This document shows positions 26,374 through 34,233 of a stretch of 64,000 nucleotides of DNA, piece by piece. The translations under genes were made by a program, and so were the position numbers. How positions within the stretch are numbered: position 1 is the stretch's first letter; each line of letters starts with the position of its first letter. The DNA is from Brevibacillus fulvus (GTDB lineage: Bacteria > Bacillota > Bacilli > Brevibacillales > Brevibacillaceae). Location of the stretch: contig NZ_JAFBEB010000011.1 of the NCBI RefSeq assembly GCF_016908525.1, positions 62,001-126,000 of the forward strand. The letters are read 5' to 3'. The notes under the pieces are model-generated. The model was not told the DNA's origin. It did not search any database and worked only from the letters and a program-made list of their open reading frames with translations.

Positions 26374-26410
26374 TTGACGCTTTGTCCAACTATCACTACA
26401 ATCAGTAGTG
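26374..26410 (+). promoter_or_regulatory. Promoter and BlaI-type operator
   Basis: TTGACG (26374-26379), 17 bases and TACAAT (26397-26402). The dyad CACTAC-AATCA-GTAGTG (26394-26410) covers the -10 and resembles BlaI/MecI operators (TACTAC-type half-sites). Binding by the first gene product would repress its own operon. Confidence 0.7.
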
Positions 26411-26425
26411 TGAGGTGCAAAAAGG

Positions 26426-26842
26426 ATGAAGATACAGAAATTTAAATATAATGAAAGCGGCCTGAATCGGTTTTTCGGACCGCTGGAAGCCAAGGTGATG
26501 GAGATTCTCTGGAACCAACCGGGGGAAATGACGATTCGCGAGGTTCAGCAGCAGTTGGAGGCGGAAAAGCCGATCAATTTCAATACCGTCATGACCGTGA
26601 TGAATCGGCTGGTCGATAAAGGCTGTTTGCGAAAGAGAGCGGATGGTCGCGTCACGATGTATCGCCCGGTCTTGACAAAACAGGCGTTTCTCGAGCAGCA
26701 ATCAAGGGAACTGACGCATGATTTGCTTGAGGAATTCGGCTCACTGGTCGTCAACCATATGCTCGATGCGCTGGAAGAAGCAGACGAACAGCTGTTGGAG
26801 AAACTTGAGAAACGAATAAAAGAATTAAAAAAGGAACAATAA
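26426..26842 (+). CDS. BlaI/MecI/CopY-family repressor
   Basis: A 138-residue winged-helix repressor. The DNA-binding part is residues 10-80 (LEAKVMEILWNQPGEMTIREV, FNTVMTVMNRLVDKGCLRK), and a C-terminal helical dimerisation part ends in a charged tail (EKRIKELKKEQ). Family members are released from DNA when a partner M56 protease cleaves them between these parts. The gene for such a partner begins three bases downstream. An operator-like dyad lies over its own -10. The regulon is inferred to include the downstream disulfide-bond genes rather than a beta-lactamase. Confidence 0.88.
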   Translation: MKIQKFKYNESGLNRFFGPLEAKVMEILWNQPGEMTIREVQQQLEAEKPINFNTVMTVMNRLVDKGCLRKRADGRVTMYRPVLTKQAFLEQQSRELTHDLLEEFGSLVVNHMLDALEEADEQLLEKLEKRIKELKKEQ

Positions 26843-26844
26843 AG

Positions 26845-27693
26845 ATGGGAAAAATGCGCTCAAAGCTTGTTTTTGCGATTGCCATCAGCATCGCCGGGAT
26901 GTTGATTGCCCAGATGGTGTTGTACACGTTGCACATGGTTTTCCACTGGGATACGCGGTTCAATCTGATTCAGGTTTGCCACAGTTTCTTGCGGAAGTGG
27001 GGAATGGTCTCGCTGAGCTATGCGTTGAATGCCTTGGTTCTCTATACGCTGCTGCTTGCCGTATTGCTGGTGGGCCGACAAATTTATTTGACCGTTCGTT
27101 TTACCCGTCAGTTTCAACGGCTGGCGGATTGGAGCGTCACAGGACGGCTTTGCCAGAGATACAAGCTGCGGGACAACTCGCTGCTGGTGATTGCCTATCC
27201 GACACCGCTTGCGTTTACGATGGGGTTTCTATATCCCAAAATCGTGCTGTCCGATGCTTTGCTTCAGCTGTTGGATGACAATGAGCTTGATGCCGTTGTT
27301 TTTCACGAACGGTTCCATCAGAAACATCGCGATCCGCTGAAAACATTTCTGCTGACCGTTTGCGCGGCGGTTTTATGGTATGTGCCCATCTTAAGCTGGC
27401 TGCGCAGCCATTATCAAATGCTGCGGGAAGTTTTGGCTGACCGGGAAGCGATCAACCGGATCGGAACAGCCGCTGATCTGGGCAGCGCTTTGTTAAAGCT
27501 ATGGAAAAAAAGCAGACAGGCAGCGTTGCCGTTTGTTCACGTCTCGTTTGCCGATTCGATCATTAATTATCGGATTCGCCACATTTTGAATCCGTCTGCC
27601 GAATTGTCGTTTCCGCTGCCGGTTCGGCAATTGCTCATATCGTTTCAGGTGTTTGTCTTGTTATGCTTCTTGTTTTGTATGGCCCGGTTGTAA
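26845..27693 (+). CDS. M56-family membrane metallopeptidase (BlaR1-like, no sensor domain)
   Basis: A 282-residue integral membrane protease. Hydrophobic helices are at about residues 8-30, 48-72 and 170-190, with another at the extreme C-terminus (about 262-280). The gluzincin motif is HERFHQKH (HExxH form) with a downstream REVLADREAI that supplies the third ligand Glu. The penicillin-binding sensor of BlaR1 is absent. It would cleave the BlaI-like repressor encoded upstream. Several cysteines lie in or next to membrane segments. Three bases from the repressor gene and 36 from bdbD, so it is in one operon with both. Confidence 0.82.
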   Translation: MGKMRSKLVFAIAISIAGMLIAQMVLYTLHMVFHWDTRFNLIQVCHSFLRKWGMVSLSYALNALVLYTLLLAVLLVGRQIYLTVRFTRQFQRLADWSVTGRLCQRYKLRDNSLLVIAYPTPLAFTMGFLYPKIVLSDALLQLLDDNELDAVVFHERFHQKHRDPLKTFLLTVCAAVLWYVPILSWLRSHYQMLREVLADREAINRIGTAADLGSALLKLWKKSRQAALPFVHVSFADSIINYRIRHILNPSAELSFPLPVRQLLISFQVFVLLCFLFCMARL

Positions 27694-27729
27694 CGGGACA
27701 GGGCCGAAGTCAGGAGAGGAGAGATAAAA

Positions 27730-28446
27730 TTGAAGAATAGCGCTGCCAGGAAAAATTATATGGAACAAAAAAACCAGGTGCGAAAGAAACAGCAAGCGGC
27801 AAGGAAATGGTTGATCGCGGGTACTGCCGTTGTGGCGCTTGCGGTCATCCTGCTGGTGATTTTCTCCAAACCGAGCGCGGGCGAGCCTGCCAATTTTGCT
27901 TATGATCAGCTGCCGATGCAAGGGGATGCCAATGCGCCTGTCAAAATTGTCGAATTCGGCGATTACAAATGCCCCTCTTGCCAATATTTTGCGCAACAGA
28001 TTAAGCCGCAGCTGATAAAAGACTATGTCGATAAAGGGCAAGTATCGTTTTATTTTATGAATATGCCAATCATTGGTCCGGATTCATATACCGCTGCGCT
28101 GGCTGCGCAATCGGTTTACCACCAAAACGAAGAGGCGTTCTGGAAATATTACGAGGCCCTTTACAACAACCAAGGCAACGAGCAGACGGAATGGGCAACG
28201 CCTGATTTTCTCGCGTTGCTGGCAAAAGAATTAAAGCTGCCGATCGATCATGAAAAATTGCAGCAAGATATTGCCCAGCAGACATATATGGACGAAATTC
28301 AGCAACAGAGCCAACAAGCGGATCAGCTTCATGTGAACGGCACGCCGGCGCTGTTTATCAACGGGCGCCCGTTCGCCAATGTGTTTGACTATGATGCATT
28401 GAAAGCGGAAATTGAGAACACGTTAAAGGATGTAAAGACGAAATGA
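27730..28446 (+). CDS. bdbD: Thiol-disulfide oxidoreductase BdbD (DsbA-like)
   Basis: A 238-residue membrane-anchored oxidant of extracytoplasmic thiols. The N-terminal anchor is at about residues 31-50 (WLIAGTAVVALAVILLVIF) and the thioredoxin-fold domain follows, with the active site GDYKCPSCQYF (CPSC) and the cis-Pro loop NGTPALFING. The start is a TTG at 27730 with GGAGAGGAG upstream; an ATG ten codons later is an alternative. Overlaps bdbC by four bases; the two proteins form the donor/recharger pair for disulfide formation. Confidence 0.92.
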   Translation: MKNSAARKNYMEQKNQVRKKQQAARKWLIAGTAVVALAVILLVIFSKPSAGEPANFAYDQLPMQGDANAPVKIVEFGDYKCPSCQYFAQQIKPQLIKDYVDKGQVSFYFMNMPIIGPDSYTAALAAQSVYHQNEEAFWKYYEALYNNQGNEQTEWATPDFLALLAKELKLPIDHEKLQQDIAQQTYMDEIQQQSQQADQLHVNGTPALFINGRPFANVFDYDALKAEIENTLKDVKTK

Positions 28447-28901
28447 TAATCGGGCGATTTCTTCAGCGAAATGCGCTGTACCTGGCTTGGCTCGTCTCCT
28501 TGGTGGCAATGGGGGGCAGCTTGTATTTCAGCGAAGGATTGGGCTTTATTCCCTGCAAGCTTTGCTGGTTTCAGCGTATTTTTATGTATCCGCAAGCGAT
28601 CTTGTTAGGAATCGCCAGCTATCGAAACGATCGCGGTGTGATTCCCTATCTGCTGCCGCTCAGTATGGTCGGGGGATTGATTTCCCTGTATCACTACGCG
28701 GAGCAAAAAGTCCCCGGGCTAGCGGAGTGGATGCCCTGTACAGCAGGGGTACCTTGCAATCAAAGCTATATCAATTGGTTCGGCTTCATCACGATTCCTT
28801 TTTTGGCGTTGCTTGCCTTTCTGTTCATCAGTTGTCTCTTGTGGTTGGGAAGAGAAAAGAATCGTGCAGCCGGAGAAAATCAGAATGAAAACGCAGCCTG
28901 A
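28443..28901 (+). CDS. bdbC: Disulfide bond formation protein BdbC (DsbB-like)
   Basis: A 152-residue protein with four membrane helices that reoxidises BdbD with quinone. Both cysteine pairs of the family are present: CKLCWFQR after the first loop and CTAGVPC in the second extracytoplasmic loop. The start overlaps the bdbD stop (ATGA). Last gene of the four-gene operon, followed by a terminator. Confidence 0.93.
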   Translation: MIIGRFLQRNALYLAWLVSLVAMGGSLYFSEGLGFIPCKLCWFQRIFMYPQAILLGIASYRNDRGVIPYLLPLSMVGGLISLYHYAEQKVPGLAEWMPCTAGVPCNQSYINWFGFITIPFLALLAFLFISCLLWLGREKNRAAGENQNENAA

Positions 28902-28918
28902 ACCAGTTGCCGCAAGAA

Positions 28919-28957
28919 ACCGCTTGTTCGCCGAGGATGGAAGCAAGCGGTTTTTCC
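28919..28957. terminator. Terminator between bdbC and hxlR-like gene
   Basis: AACCGCTTG pairs with CAAGCGGTT over a 17-base loop, followed by TTTCC on the plus strand. The genes on each side are convergent. Confidence 0.75.
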
Positions 28958-28968
28958 TTATCCAGCCG

Positions 28969-29289
28969 TTAGTCGGTTTCCTCATCCAGTTCGATCCATT
29001 CAGAAGACCATTTTTCAATTTCGTGTATTACCGTTTGTAAGGCAAGACCTTTTGCCGTGAGAGAATATTCGATTCGCACTGGTGTGTCGGGATATACGTC
29101 CCGTCTGACGATGTTTTCCTGTTCCAGCTCTTTTAACCGTTCTGACAACAGTTTGGCGCTGATCGGCAAAGCGGATTCAATCGTACAGAAGCGTTGCGGA
29201 CCGGGCAATAGCTGATGAATGATCAAACCCGTCCAACGTCTGCCGAGCAATTGCATCCCTTTTTCAAATCTGGGGCACAAGCTGTTCAT
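28969..29289 (-). CDS. HxlR/DUF24-family regulator
   Basis: A 106-residue winged-helix regulator. The family pattern is MNSLCPRFEKGMQLLGRRWTG at the N-terminus and LPISAKLLSERLKELEQENIVRR for the DNA-binding helix. A single Cys at residue 5 sits where YodB, HypR and CatR carry the redox-sensing Cys that reacts with quinones or oxidants. It is divergent from the dioxygenase-DoxX-CDGSH operon and probably represses it. Confidence 0.88.
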   Translation of the reverse strand: MNSLCPRFEKGMQLLGRRWTGLIIHQLLPGPQRFCTIESALPISAKLLSERLKELEQENIVRRDVYPDTPVRIEYSLTAKGLALQTVIHEIEKWSSEWIELDEETD

Positions 29290-29366
29290 GTTCTGTTCAC
29301 CTCGCTACGGCTTTATTATATATTAATATATTTTAATAAGGAAATAACTTAAATATAATTAATAAC

Positions 29367-29404
29367 TTGACTAACGTACATATTAAAATTAAACTAACTT
29401 ACAT
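29367..29404 (+). promoter_or_regulatory. Promoter and repeated site of the dioxygenase operon
   Basis: TTGACT (29367-29372), 17 bases and TAAACT (29390-29395). A 12-base motif ACTAAC(G/T)TACAT occurs twice in direct orientation at 29370-29381 and 29393-29404, 23 bases apart, overlapping -35 and -10. This is a candidate operator for the divergent HxlR-type regulator. Confidence 0.55.
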
Positions 29405-29437
29405 AAAGTAACCTTATTGCTATTTCGAAGGATGTGA

Positions 29438-30226
29438 GTGAGTATGCTGCCCTCCCTGTTTTTGGCACACGGGTCGCCTATGCTGGCTTTGGAAGATACC
29501 GCGTATACCCGATTTTTGCGTGACCTTGGGCAAACCTTCTCCCCGAAAGCCATCGTCATTTTCACCGCCCATTGGGAAAGCGAGCGATTGACGATTTCTT
29601 CTCGGGATGATGAATATGAGACGATTTATGATTTCTATGGGTTTCCAGAAGAGCTGTACCGAATTGAGTATCCAGCCAAAGGTTCGAGCCAGCTGGCAGC
29701 CAGATTGCAACAGATGTTTGCGGCGGCAGGAATCGCAGCCGATCTGGATAAAACGAGAGGTCTGGATCATGGCGCTTGGACGTTGTTGTACCGAATGTAT
29801 CCAACAGCGCAGATTCCAGTGGTACAACTCTCCGTCAATCCGTATTTGTCAGCAGAAGCGCAGTATCAAATTGGCCAAGCGCTGCGAAGTCTTGGCGAAG
29901 AAGATATTTTGGTCATCGGCAGCGGAGTGACGGTTCATAACTTGCGGCTGGTCCAATGGGGACAATCAACCGCGGAACCATGGGCGGTCGAGTTCGATGA
30001 CTGGCTCTTGGCCACGCTGGGCAACAGGGATCTGGCGACATTGTTTGACTATGCGCGTCAAGCGCCGCATGCCCACAAGGCGGTGCCGCGGCCAGAGCAT
30101 TTTGTTCCATTCCTGATTGCGTTGGGCAGCGGAGGAAACGAAGCAACCGTACTCCACCGAAGTTATGACTTGGGCAGTTTAAGTTATTTGTCGATCGAGT
30201 TTTCGTCTGAAGGAGGAATCAGTTAA
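29438..30226 (+). CDS. DODA-type extradiol ring-cleavage dioxygenase (LigB superfamily)
   Basis: A 262-residue enzyme of the DODA/YgiD group, which opens catechol-type rings with non-heme iron or binds zinc. Ligand motifs are FLAHGSPMLALED (His), FTAHWES (His), GLDHGAWTLLYRMYP (His) and AHKAVPRPEHFVPFLIALG (His and Glu). Length is as in YgiD (about 260-270). The frame begins at a GTG at 29438, but the ATG at 29444 has better spacing from AAGGATG. One base separates it from the DoxX gene. Confidence 0.9.
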   Translation: MSMLPSLFLAHGSPMLALEDTAYTRFLRDLGQTFSPKAIVIFTAHWESERLTISSRDDEYETIYDFYGFPEELYRIEYPAKGSSQLAARLQQMFAAAGIAADLDKTRGLDHGAWTLLYRMYPTAQIPVVQLSVNPYLSAEAQYQIGQALRSLGEEDILVIGSGVTVHNLRLVQWGQSTAEPWAVEFDDWLLATLGNRDLATLFDYARQAPHAHKAVPRPEHFVPFLIALGSGGNEATVLHRSYDLGSLSYLSIEFSSEGGIS

Positions 30227-30227
30227 G

Positions 30228-30650
30228 ATGAATCGAAAACAGGATGTAGGGATCTTGATTTTGCGTTTGGCGGTCGGACTAACGTTTTTTATCCACGGAC
30301 TGATCAAATTTCAAAGCGGGCTTGGCAATATCGGGGGCTTTTTTGAAAGTGTCGGCCTGCCCAGCTTTCTCGCTTACATCGTCGCCATCATCGAAACATT
30401 TGGCGGGCTGGCAGTCGTTCTCGGCTTGGCTACGCGTTTCGTTGCCGTGCTGTTCTCCATCGTGATGATTGGCGCCATCATTACTGTCAAGCTGCCCGGC
30501 GGTTTCACCGGGAACGGCCAAGGAGCCGGCTACGAGCTGGATCTGTTGTTGCTGGCCGGGTCCATTTGTCTGGTGTTGACTGGTGCAAACGGGCTTTCCC
30601 TGGACAGGGTGTTCTTTCAAACAAGCGATGCGGAAAGCATATCGGACTGA
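30228..30650 (+). CDS. DoxX-family membrane protein
   Basis: A 140-residue protein with four membrane helices; family signature is ILRLAVGLTFFIHGLIKFQSG near the N-terminus and ETFGGLAVVLGLATRF. In B. subtilis the DoxX-type CatD is paired with the extradiol dioxygenase CatE under an HxlR-type regulator (YodB/CatR), and the pair protects against catechol and quinones. The same arrangement is seen here, so a quinone-detoxification role is inferred. Confidence 0.88.
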   Translation: MNRKQDVGILILRLAVGLTFFIHGLIKFQSGLGNIGGFFESVGLPSFLAYIVAIIETFGGLAVVLGLATRFVAVLFSIVMIGAIITVKLPGGFTGNGQGAGYELDLLLLAGSICLVLTGANGLSLDRVFFQTSDAESISD

Positions 30651-30673
30651 GGAATATCTGCCGATGAGAGGGG

Positions 30674-30880
30674 GTGACCGTAGTGTCGGAGATCAGAATC
30701 AAAGTGAATGATAATGGACCCTTGCTCGTAACCGGCAACATTGAATTGCTGGATGGAGAAGGCAACCGCATCGAAACCAAACGGGCGACGTACTTGTGCC
30801 GCTGTGGACTTTCTCAAAACAAACCGTTTTGCGATGGCTCGCATACCGGAAAATTCGAGAGTCTGGTTCGAGCAAAATAA
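30674..30880 (+). CDS. CDGSH iron-sulfur domain protein
   Basis: A small protein (68 residues from GTG 30674, or 65 from GTG 30683 with GAGGGGG at a better distance). It carries the CDGSH motif CRCGLSQNKPFCDGSH, which binds a [2Fe-2S] cluster with three Cys and one His and is redox and pH labile. The N-terminal half is a short beta region (IRIKVNDNGPLLVTGN). It lies 23 bases after the DoxX gene and is followed by a terminator, so it ends this operon; the reason for its association with a dioxygenase is unknown. Confidence 0.88.
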   Translation: MTVVSEIRIKVNDNGPLLVTGNIELLDGEGNRIETKRATYLCRCGLSQNKPFCDGSHTGKFESLVRAK

Positions 30881-30905
30881 AATAGCTAGCGTAGCCGTAT
30901 TGCAG

Positions 30906-30947
30906 CTGCAGGAAAAGTTCTTTGGGAGCTTTTCCTGCAGTTTTTTT
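30906..30947 (+). terminator. Terminator of dioxygenase-DoxX-CDGSH operon
   Basis: A perfect 12-bp stem CTGCAGGAAAAG / CTTTTCCTGCAG with an 11-base loop and seven T. Confidence 0.92.
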
Positions 30948-31024
30948 ATGGACTCGTTTTTATCCGGTGTTTATTGTTCGTGGTGGAAAAATTTCAAATT
31001 GACACAAAATGCTTAAGTAAAAAG

Positions 31025-31053
31025 TTACCATCTCCACGGGAAAGGGGTATAAT
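31025..31053 (+). promoter_or_regulatory. Probable promoter of the double histidine kinase gene
   Basis: A perfect TATAAT at 31048-31053 with TTACCA (31025-31030) at 17 bases. Start would be near 31060, which argues that translation begins at a downstream ATG (31084 or 31102) rather than at 31060. Confidence 0.6.
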
Positions 31054-31059
31054 TTTCAA

Positions 31060-34000
31060 ATGGGAGAGGAGAGACTTGGGCTTATGGTGAAGAAGGAACA
31101 GATGATGACGAAAAAGAAAATCTTTCTCCTTATTAGTCTGTTCGTCATTTTACTTTTTTCAATTCGAACCGCTTGGTATAGTCTGCTCGCGAAGCCGAAT
31201 TTTTCAGGTGCTGTTCACGGTGTGCTGGATTTGCGGAATTTCGACTTTGCTGCGGACAATATCCTGACATTGAATGGGCAATGGGAATTTTATCCCTACC
31301 AATTTCTCTATCCGGACAATCAGTTGGGGAAGGATCGTCACAACAATCGGACTTTTATTCAAGTTCCCCAAAACTGGGCAGCTACCTTGAATCCGGAGAC
31401 GAATTCCAAGCTTGGCTATGGAACCTATCGTCTGCGCATATTGGTCAACCCCGATCCCCATCGCGTATACAGCATCAAGCTTTCTTACATCGTATCGGCA
31501 TCCGCTGTTTATGTAAACGGGCGTTTGGTTGGCGGTTCTGGCAAGCCGGGGGAAAGTCCCGAGCAAAATTTTGCCCGCAATGTACCGTATACGGTTTCTT
31601 TTACCTCGGACAAAAGCGAGTTGGATCTCGTCGTTCAAGTGGCCAATTACGACCATGACAGGCGGGGAGGAATAACCACTTCGCTCAAAATGGGAACAGC
31701 GGAAGCGATCGAGCAGGATAGATGGTTCTCGATTTGTATGCAGGTGATCGTTTGCGCCGTCTTGGTGCTCCATGCGATTTACGTTTGCATACTGTTTATC
31801 ATCGGCATCCGCGAGAAGTCTCTGATTTCATTTTTGCTCCTTATCTTGTTTACATTGATGATGACCCTCATAGATGATGACCGATTGCTGCTGGACTGGT
31901 TGCCAATCGATTATGCGTGGTCCATTAAACTTTCATACATAGCCATTATCGGAGCAGCGGCATTCCTGATGCTTTTTGCCAAAAGTCTTTTGGCGACCTC
32001 CGGGAAAGCTTTGGTTTTTCGCAGTTTTTTTTGGATTTGTTCGATTTCCGTGTTGCTCATAGCGCTTACGCCCGCCTATGTGACGACCGATCTGGCCGGT
32101 TTTTATTTTGGACTTTCCCTGATCGCCAGTATCATCTTGCTTTGTTTGTCTATTAAAACTGCGCTTACCAAAGACGAAGATGCGATCTTTATCGCTTTGG
32201 GGATTTCGAGTATCCTGACCAACGTCCTTGGCGGCTATCTGAAAGCGTATAAGTGGCCGGATATTGGCTACTATCCGGTCGATCTGATCGTCGCTTTTCT
32301 GATGTTCGCCTCCTACTGGTTTAAGCGGTATTTTCGAACTTCGCTCCGCACCAGCGAACTCGCCGTTCAGTTGCAAGCGGCAGACAAGATGAAAGATATT
32401 TTTCTGGCGAATACATCCCATGAATTGCGAAATCCGTTACACGGTATGATCAATATTGCTCAATCTTTACTGGAAAACTGGGATAACCCGCGCGGTGAAA
32501 AAGGAAAAGAAACCTTGCAGATGATCATTAAGGTTGGCAAGCGAATGTCCTTTTTATTGAATGATTTGTTGGATATAACGCGTTTGCAAGAAAATCGGAT
32601 CAGTTTGCATGTACGCCCTATACGGATTCAAGCGCTCGCGGCTGGTGTCATCGATATGGTACAGTTCATGCTTGAGGGCAAACCGATCCGACTGATTAAT
32701 GCCATACCAGACGATTTTCCTGCTGTCGTCGCAGATGAAAACAGGCTTATGCAAATCATGTTCAACTTGCTGCATAACGCTGTGAAGTATACGCAAGAAG
32801 GAAGTATCACTCTCCAGGCAACCATGGACGGGGAACTGGCAACCATCAGCGTTATCGATACGGGCATTGGCATGGACGAACAGACGAAACAGCGGATTTT
32901 TCTGCCGTATGAACAGGGCAACGAGGCCACAACCGCGATGAACGGCGGTATGGGTTTAGGGCTGAGTATTACAAAGCAACTGGTGGAATTGCACGGAGGG
33001 ACAATTGTGGTCTCCGCCGTTCCCGGACAAGGATCGCATTTTCGCTTTACGCTTCCGCTTGCGGCCGAAGACGTTCCGCTGCCAGAAGATCGACCGATCA
33101 TCCAGCCGGGAACGATGGGGCAGCAAGAAACGGCGGCTGCCGCTCCGCTCGTCGCAAATGAAGGAACAGACAGTGAGGATGCGGACGTTTCCGCGGATCG
33201 GCCAAACATTCTGGCCGTTGACGACGATCCGGTTAATTTGAATGTGCTAAAAAGCATTCTTCCCTCGGACAATTATGAAATTATTACAGCGACCAGCGGG
33301 GAAGAAGCGCTTTCCCTGCTGGAGTTGCGGGAATGGGATTTGGTTATCGCCGATGTGATGATGCCGAATATATCCGGGTATCAACTCTCTCGCTTGATTC
33401 GCAAAAGGTTTCCTTTATCGGAATTGCCGATTTTGCTGCTGACTGCACGCGGTCAGCCGGAAGATATCCATACAGGATTTCTGGCAGGTGCCAACGATTA
33501 TGTAACAAAGCCGGTGGATGCACAAGTATTGCGGTCTCGTGTACAAGCCTTGACGGACATGAAGCAGTCGGTACGGGAAAGGCTTCGGATGGAAGCTGCC
33601 TGGCTCCAGGCACAGATTAAACCGCATTTTTTGTTCAACACATTGAATACAGTAGCTGCCTTCCATTTGAAGGACCCCGATCGGATGAGTGAGCTCTTGG
33701 AGGCTTTTGGCAACTACTTGAGAGCAAGCTTTGACTTTCGCAATTCGCAGCGTTTGGTTTCGCTTGAACATGAATTAGACTTGTTGCGCTCCTACTTATA
33801 TTTGGAGCAGGAGCGTTTTGGGGACAGGTTGAACATTCAGTGGGAGATCGATGAAAAACTGAATGTGCAGATTCCGCCGCTGTCCATCCAGCCGCTTGTC
33901 GAAAATGCGATCCGCCACGGCGTCTTGAAGCGGGTTCGGGGAGGAACGGTATGGCTCCGGATTACTGCTGTAAAGGATCATGTACAAATCACTGTGACCG

Positions 34001-34200
34001 ATGACGGGGTAGGAATGGACGAACATACCTTGCGCACCCTGTTCGATGGGAACCATCCAAAAAGGTCAGGGATTGGCCTGCTAAACACAGATCGACGTCT
34101 GAAGCAAATGTACGGGAAAGGTTTGCAGATGGAAAGCAGGCCCGGGCTGGGAACTACGGTGTCCTTCAGCGTACCCAAGCAACTGGCGAGCGAAATTTGA
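31060..34200 (+). CDS. Hybrid double histidine kinase (7TM, HisKA, REC, LytS-like kinase)
   Basis: Up to 1046 residues. Order: N-terminal membrane helix (about 20-38), an extracellular jelly-roll sensor (LNGQWEFYP, YGTYRLRI, YVNGRLVGGSG), seven membrane helices of 7TMR-DISM type (about 225-430), HisKA with TSHELRNPLH (about residue 452) and HATPase (GMGLGLSITKQLVELHGG), a receiver domain (LAVDDDPVNLN, phospho-Asp in VIADVMMPN about 762), and a second, LytS-type kinase (IKPHFLFNTLNT His about 855; LVENAIRHGVL; GIGLLNTDRRL). The start could be ATG 31060, 31084 (after GGAGAGGAG) or 31102. It is paired with the response regulator 33 bases downstream. The signal is unknown; a carbohydrate-type ligand is possible from the fold. 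Confidence 0.9.
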   Translation: MGEERLGLMVKKEQMMTKKKIFLLISLFVILLFSIRTAWYSLLAKPNFSGAVHGVLDLRNFDFAADNILTLNGQWEFYPYQFLYPDNQLGKDRHNNRTFIQVPQNWAATLNPETNSKLGYGTYRLRILVNPDPHRVYSIKLSYIVSASAVYVNGRLVGGSGKPGESPEQNFARNVPYTVSFTSDKSELDLVVQVANYDHDRRGGITTSLKMGTAEAIEQDRWFSICMQVIVCAVLVLHAIYVCILFIIGIREKSLISFLLLILFTLMMTLIDDDRLLLDWLPIDYAWSIKLSYIAIIGAAAFLMLFAKSLLATSGKALVFRSFFWICSISVLLIALTPAYVTTDLAGFYFGLSLIASIILLCLSIKTALTKDEDAIFIALGISSILTNVLGGYLKAYKWPDIGYYPVDLIVAFLMFASYWFKRYFRTSLRTSELAVQLQAADKMKDIFLANTSHELRNPLHGMINIAQSLLENWDNPRGEKGKETLQMIIKVGKRMSFLLNDLLDITRLQENRISLHVRPIRIQALAAGVIDMVQFMLEGKPIRLINAIPDDFPAVVADENRLMQIMFNLLHNAVKYTQEGSITLQATMDGELATISVIDTGIGMDEQTKQRIFLPYEQGNEATTAMNGGMGLGLSITKQLVELHGGTIVVSAVPGQGSHFRFTLPLAAEDVPLPEDRPIIQPGTMGQQETAAAAPLVANEGTDSEDADVSADRPNILAVDDDPVNLNVLKSILPSDNYEIITATSGEEALSLLELREWDLVIADVMMPNISGYQLSRLIRKRFPLSELPILLLTARGQPEDIHTGFLAGANDYVTKPVDAQVLRSRVQALTDMKQSVRERLRMEAAWLQAQIKPHFLFNTLNTVAAFHLKDPDRMSELLEAFGNYLRASFDFRNSQRLVSLEHELDLLRSYLYLEQERFGDRLNIQWEIDEKLNVQIPPLSIQPLVENAIRHGVLKRVRGGTVWLRITAVKDHVQITVTDDGVGMDEHTLRTLFDGNHPKRSGIGLLNTDRRLKQMYGKGLQMESRPGLGTTVSFSVPKQLASEI

Positions 34201-34233
34201 TATAAACTCGGCAATAAATATGGGGAGTAATCG

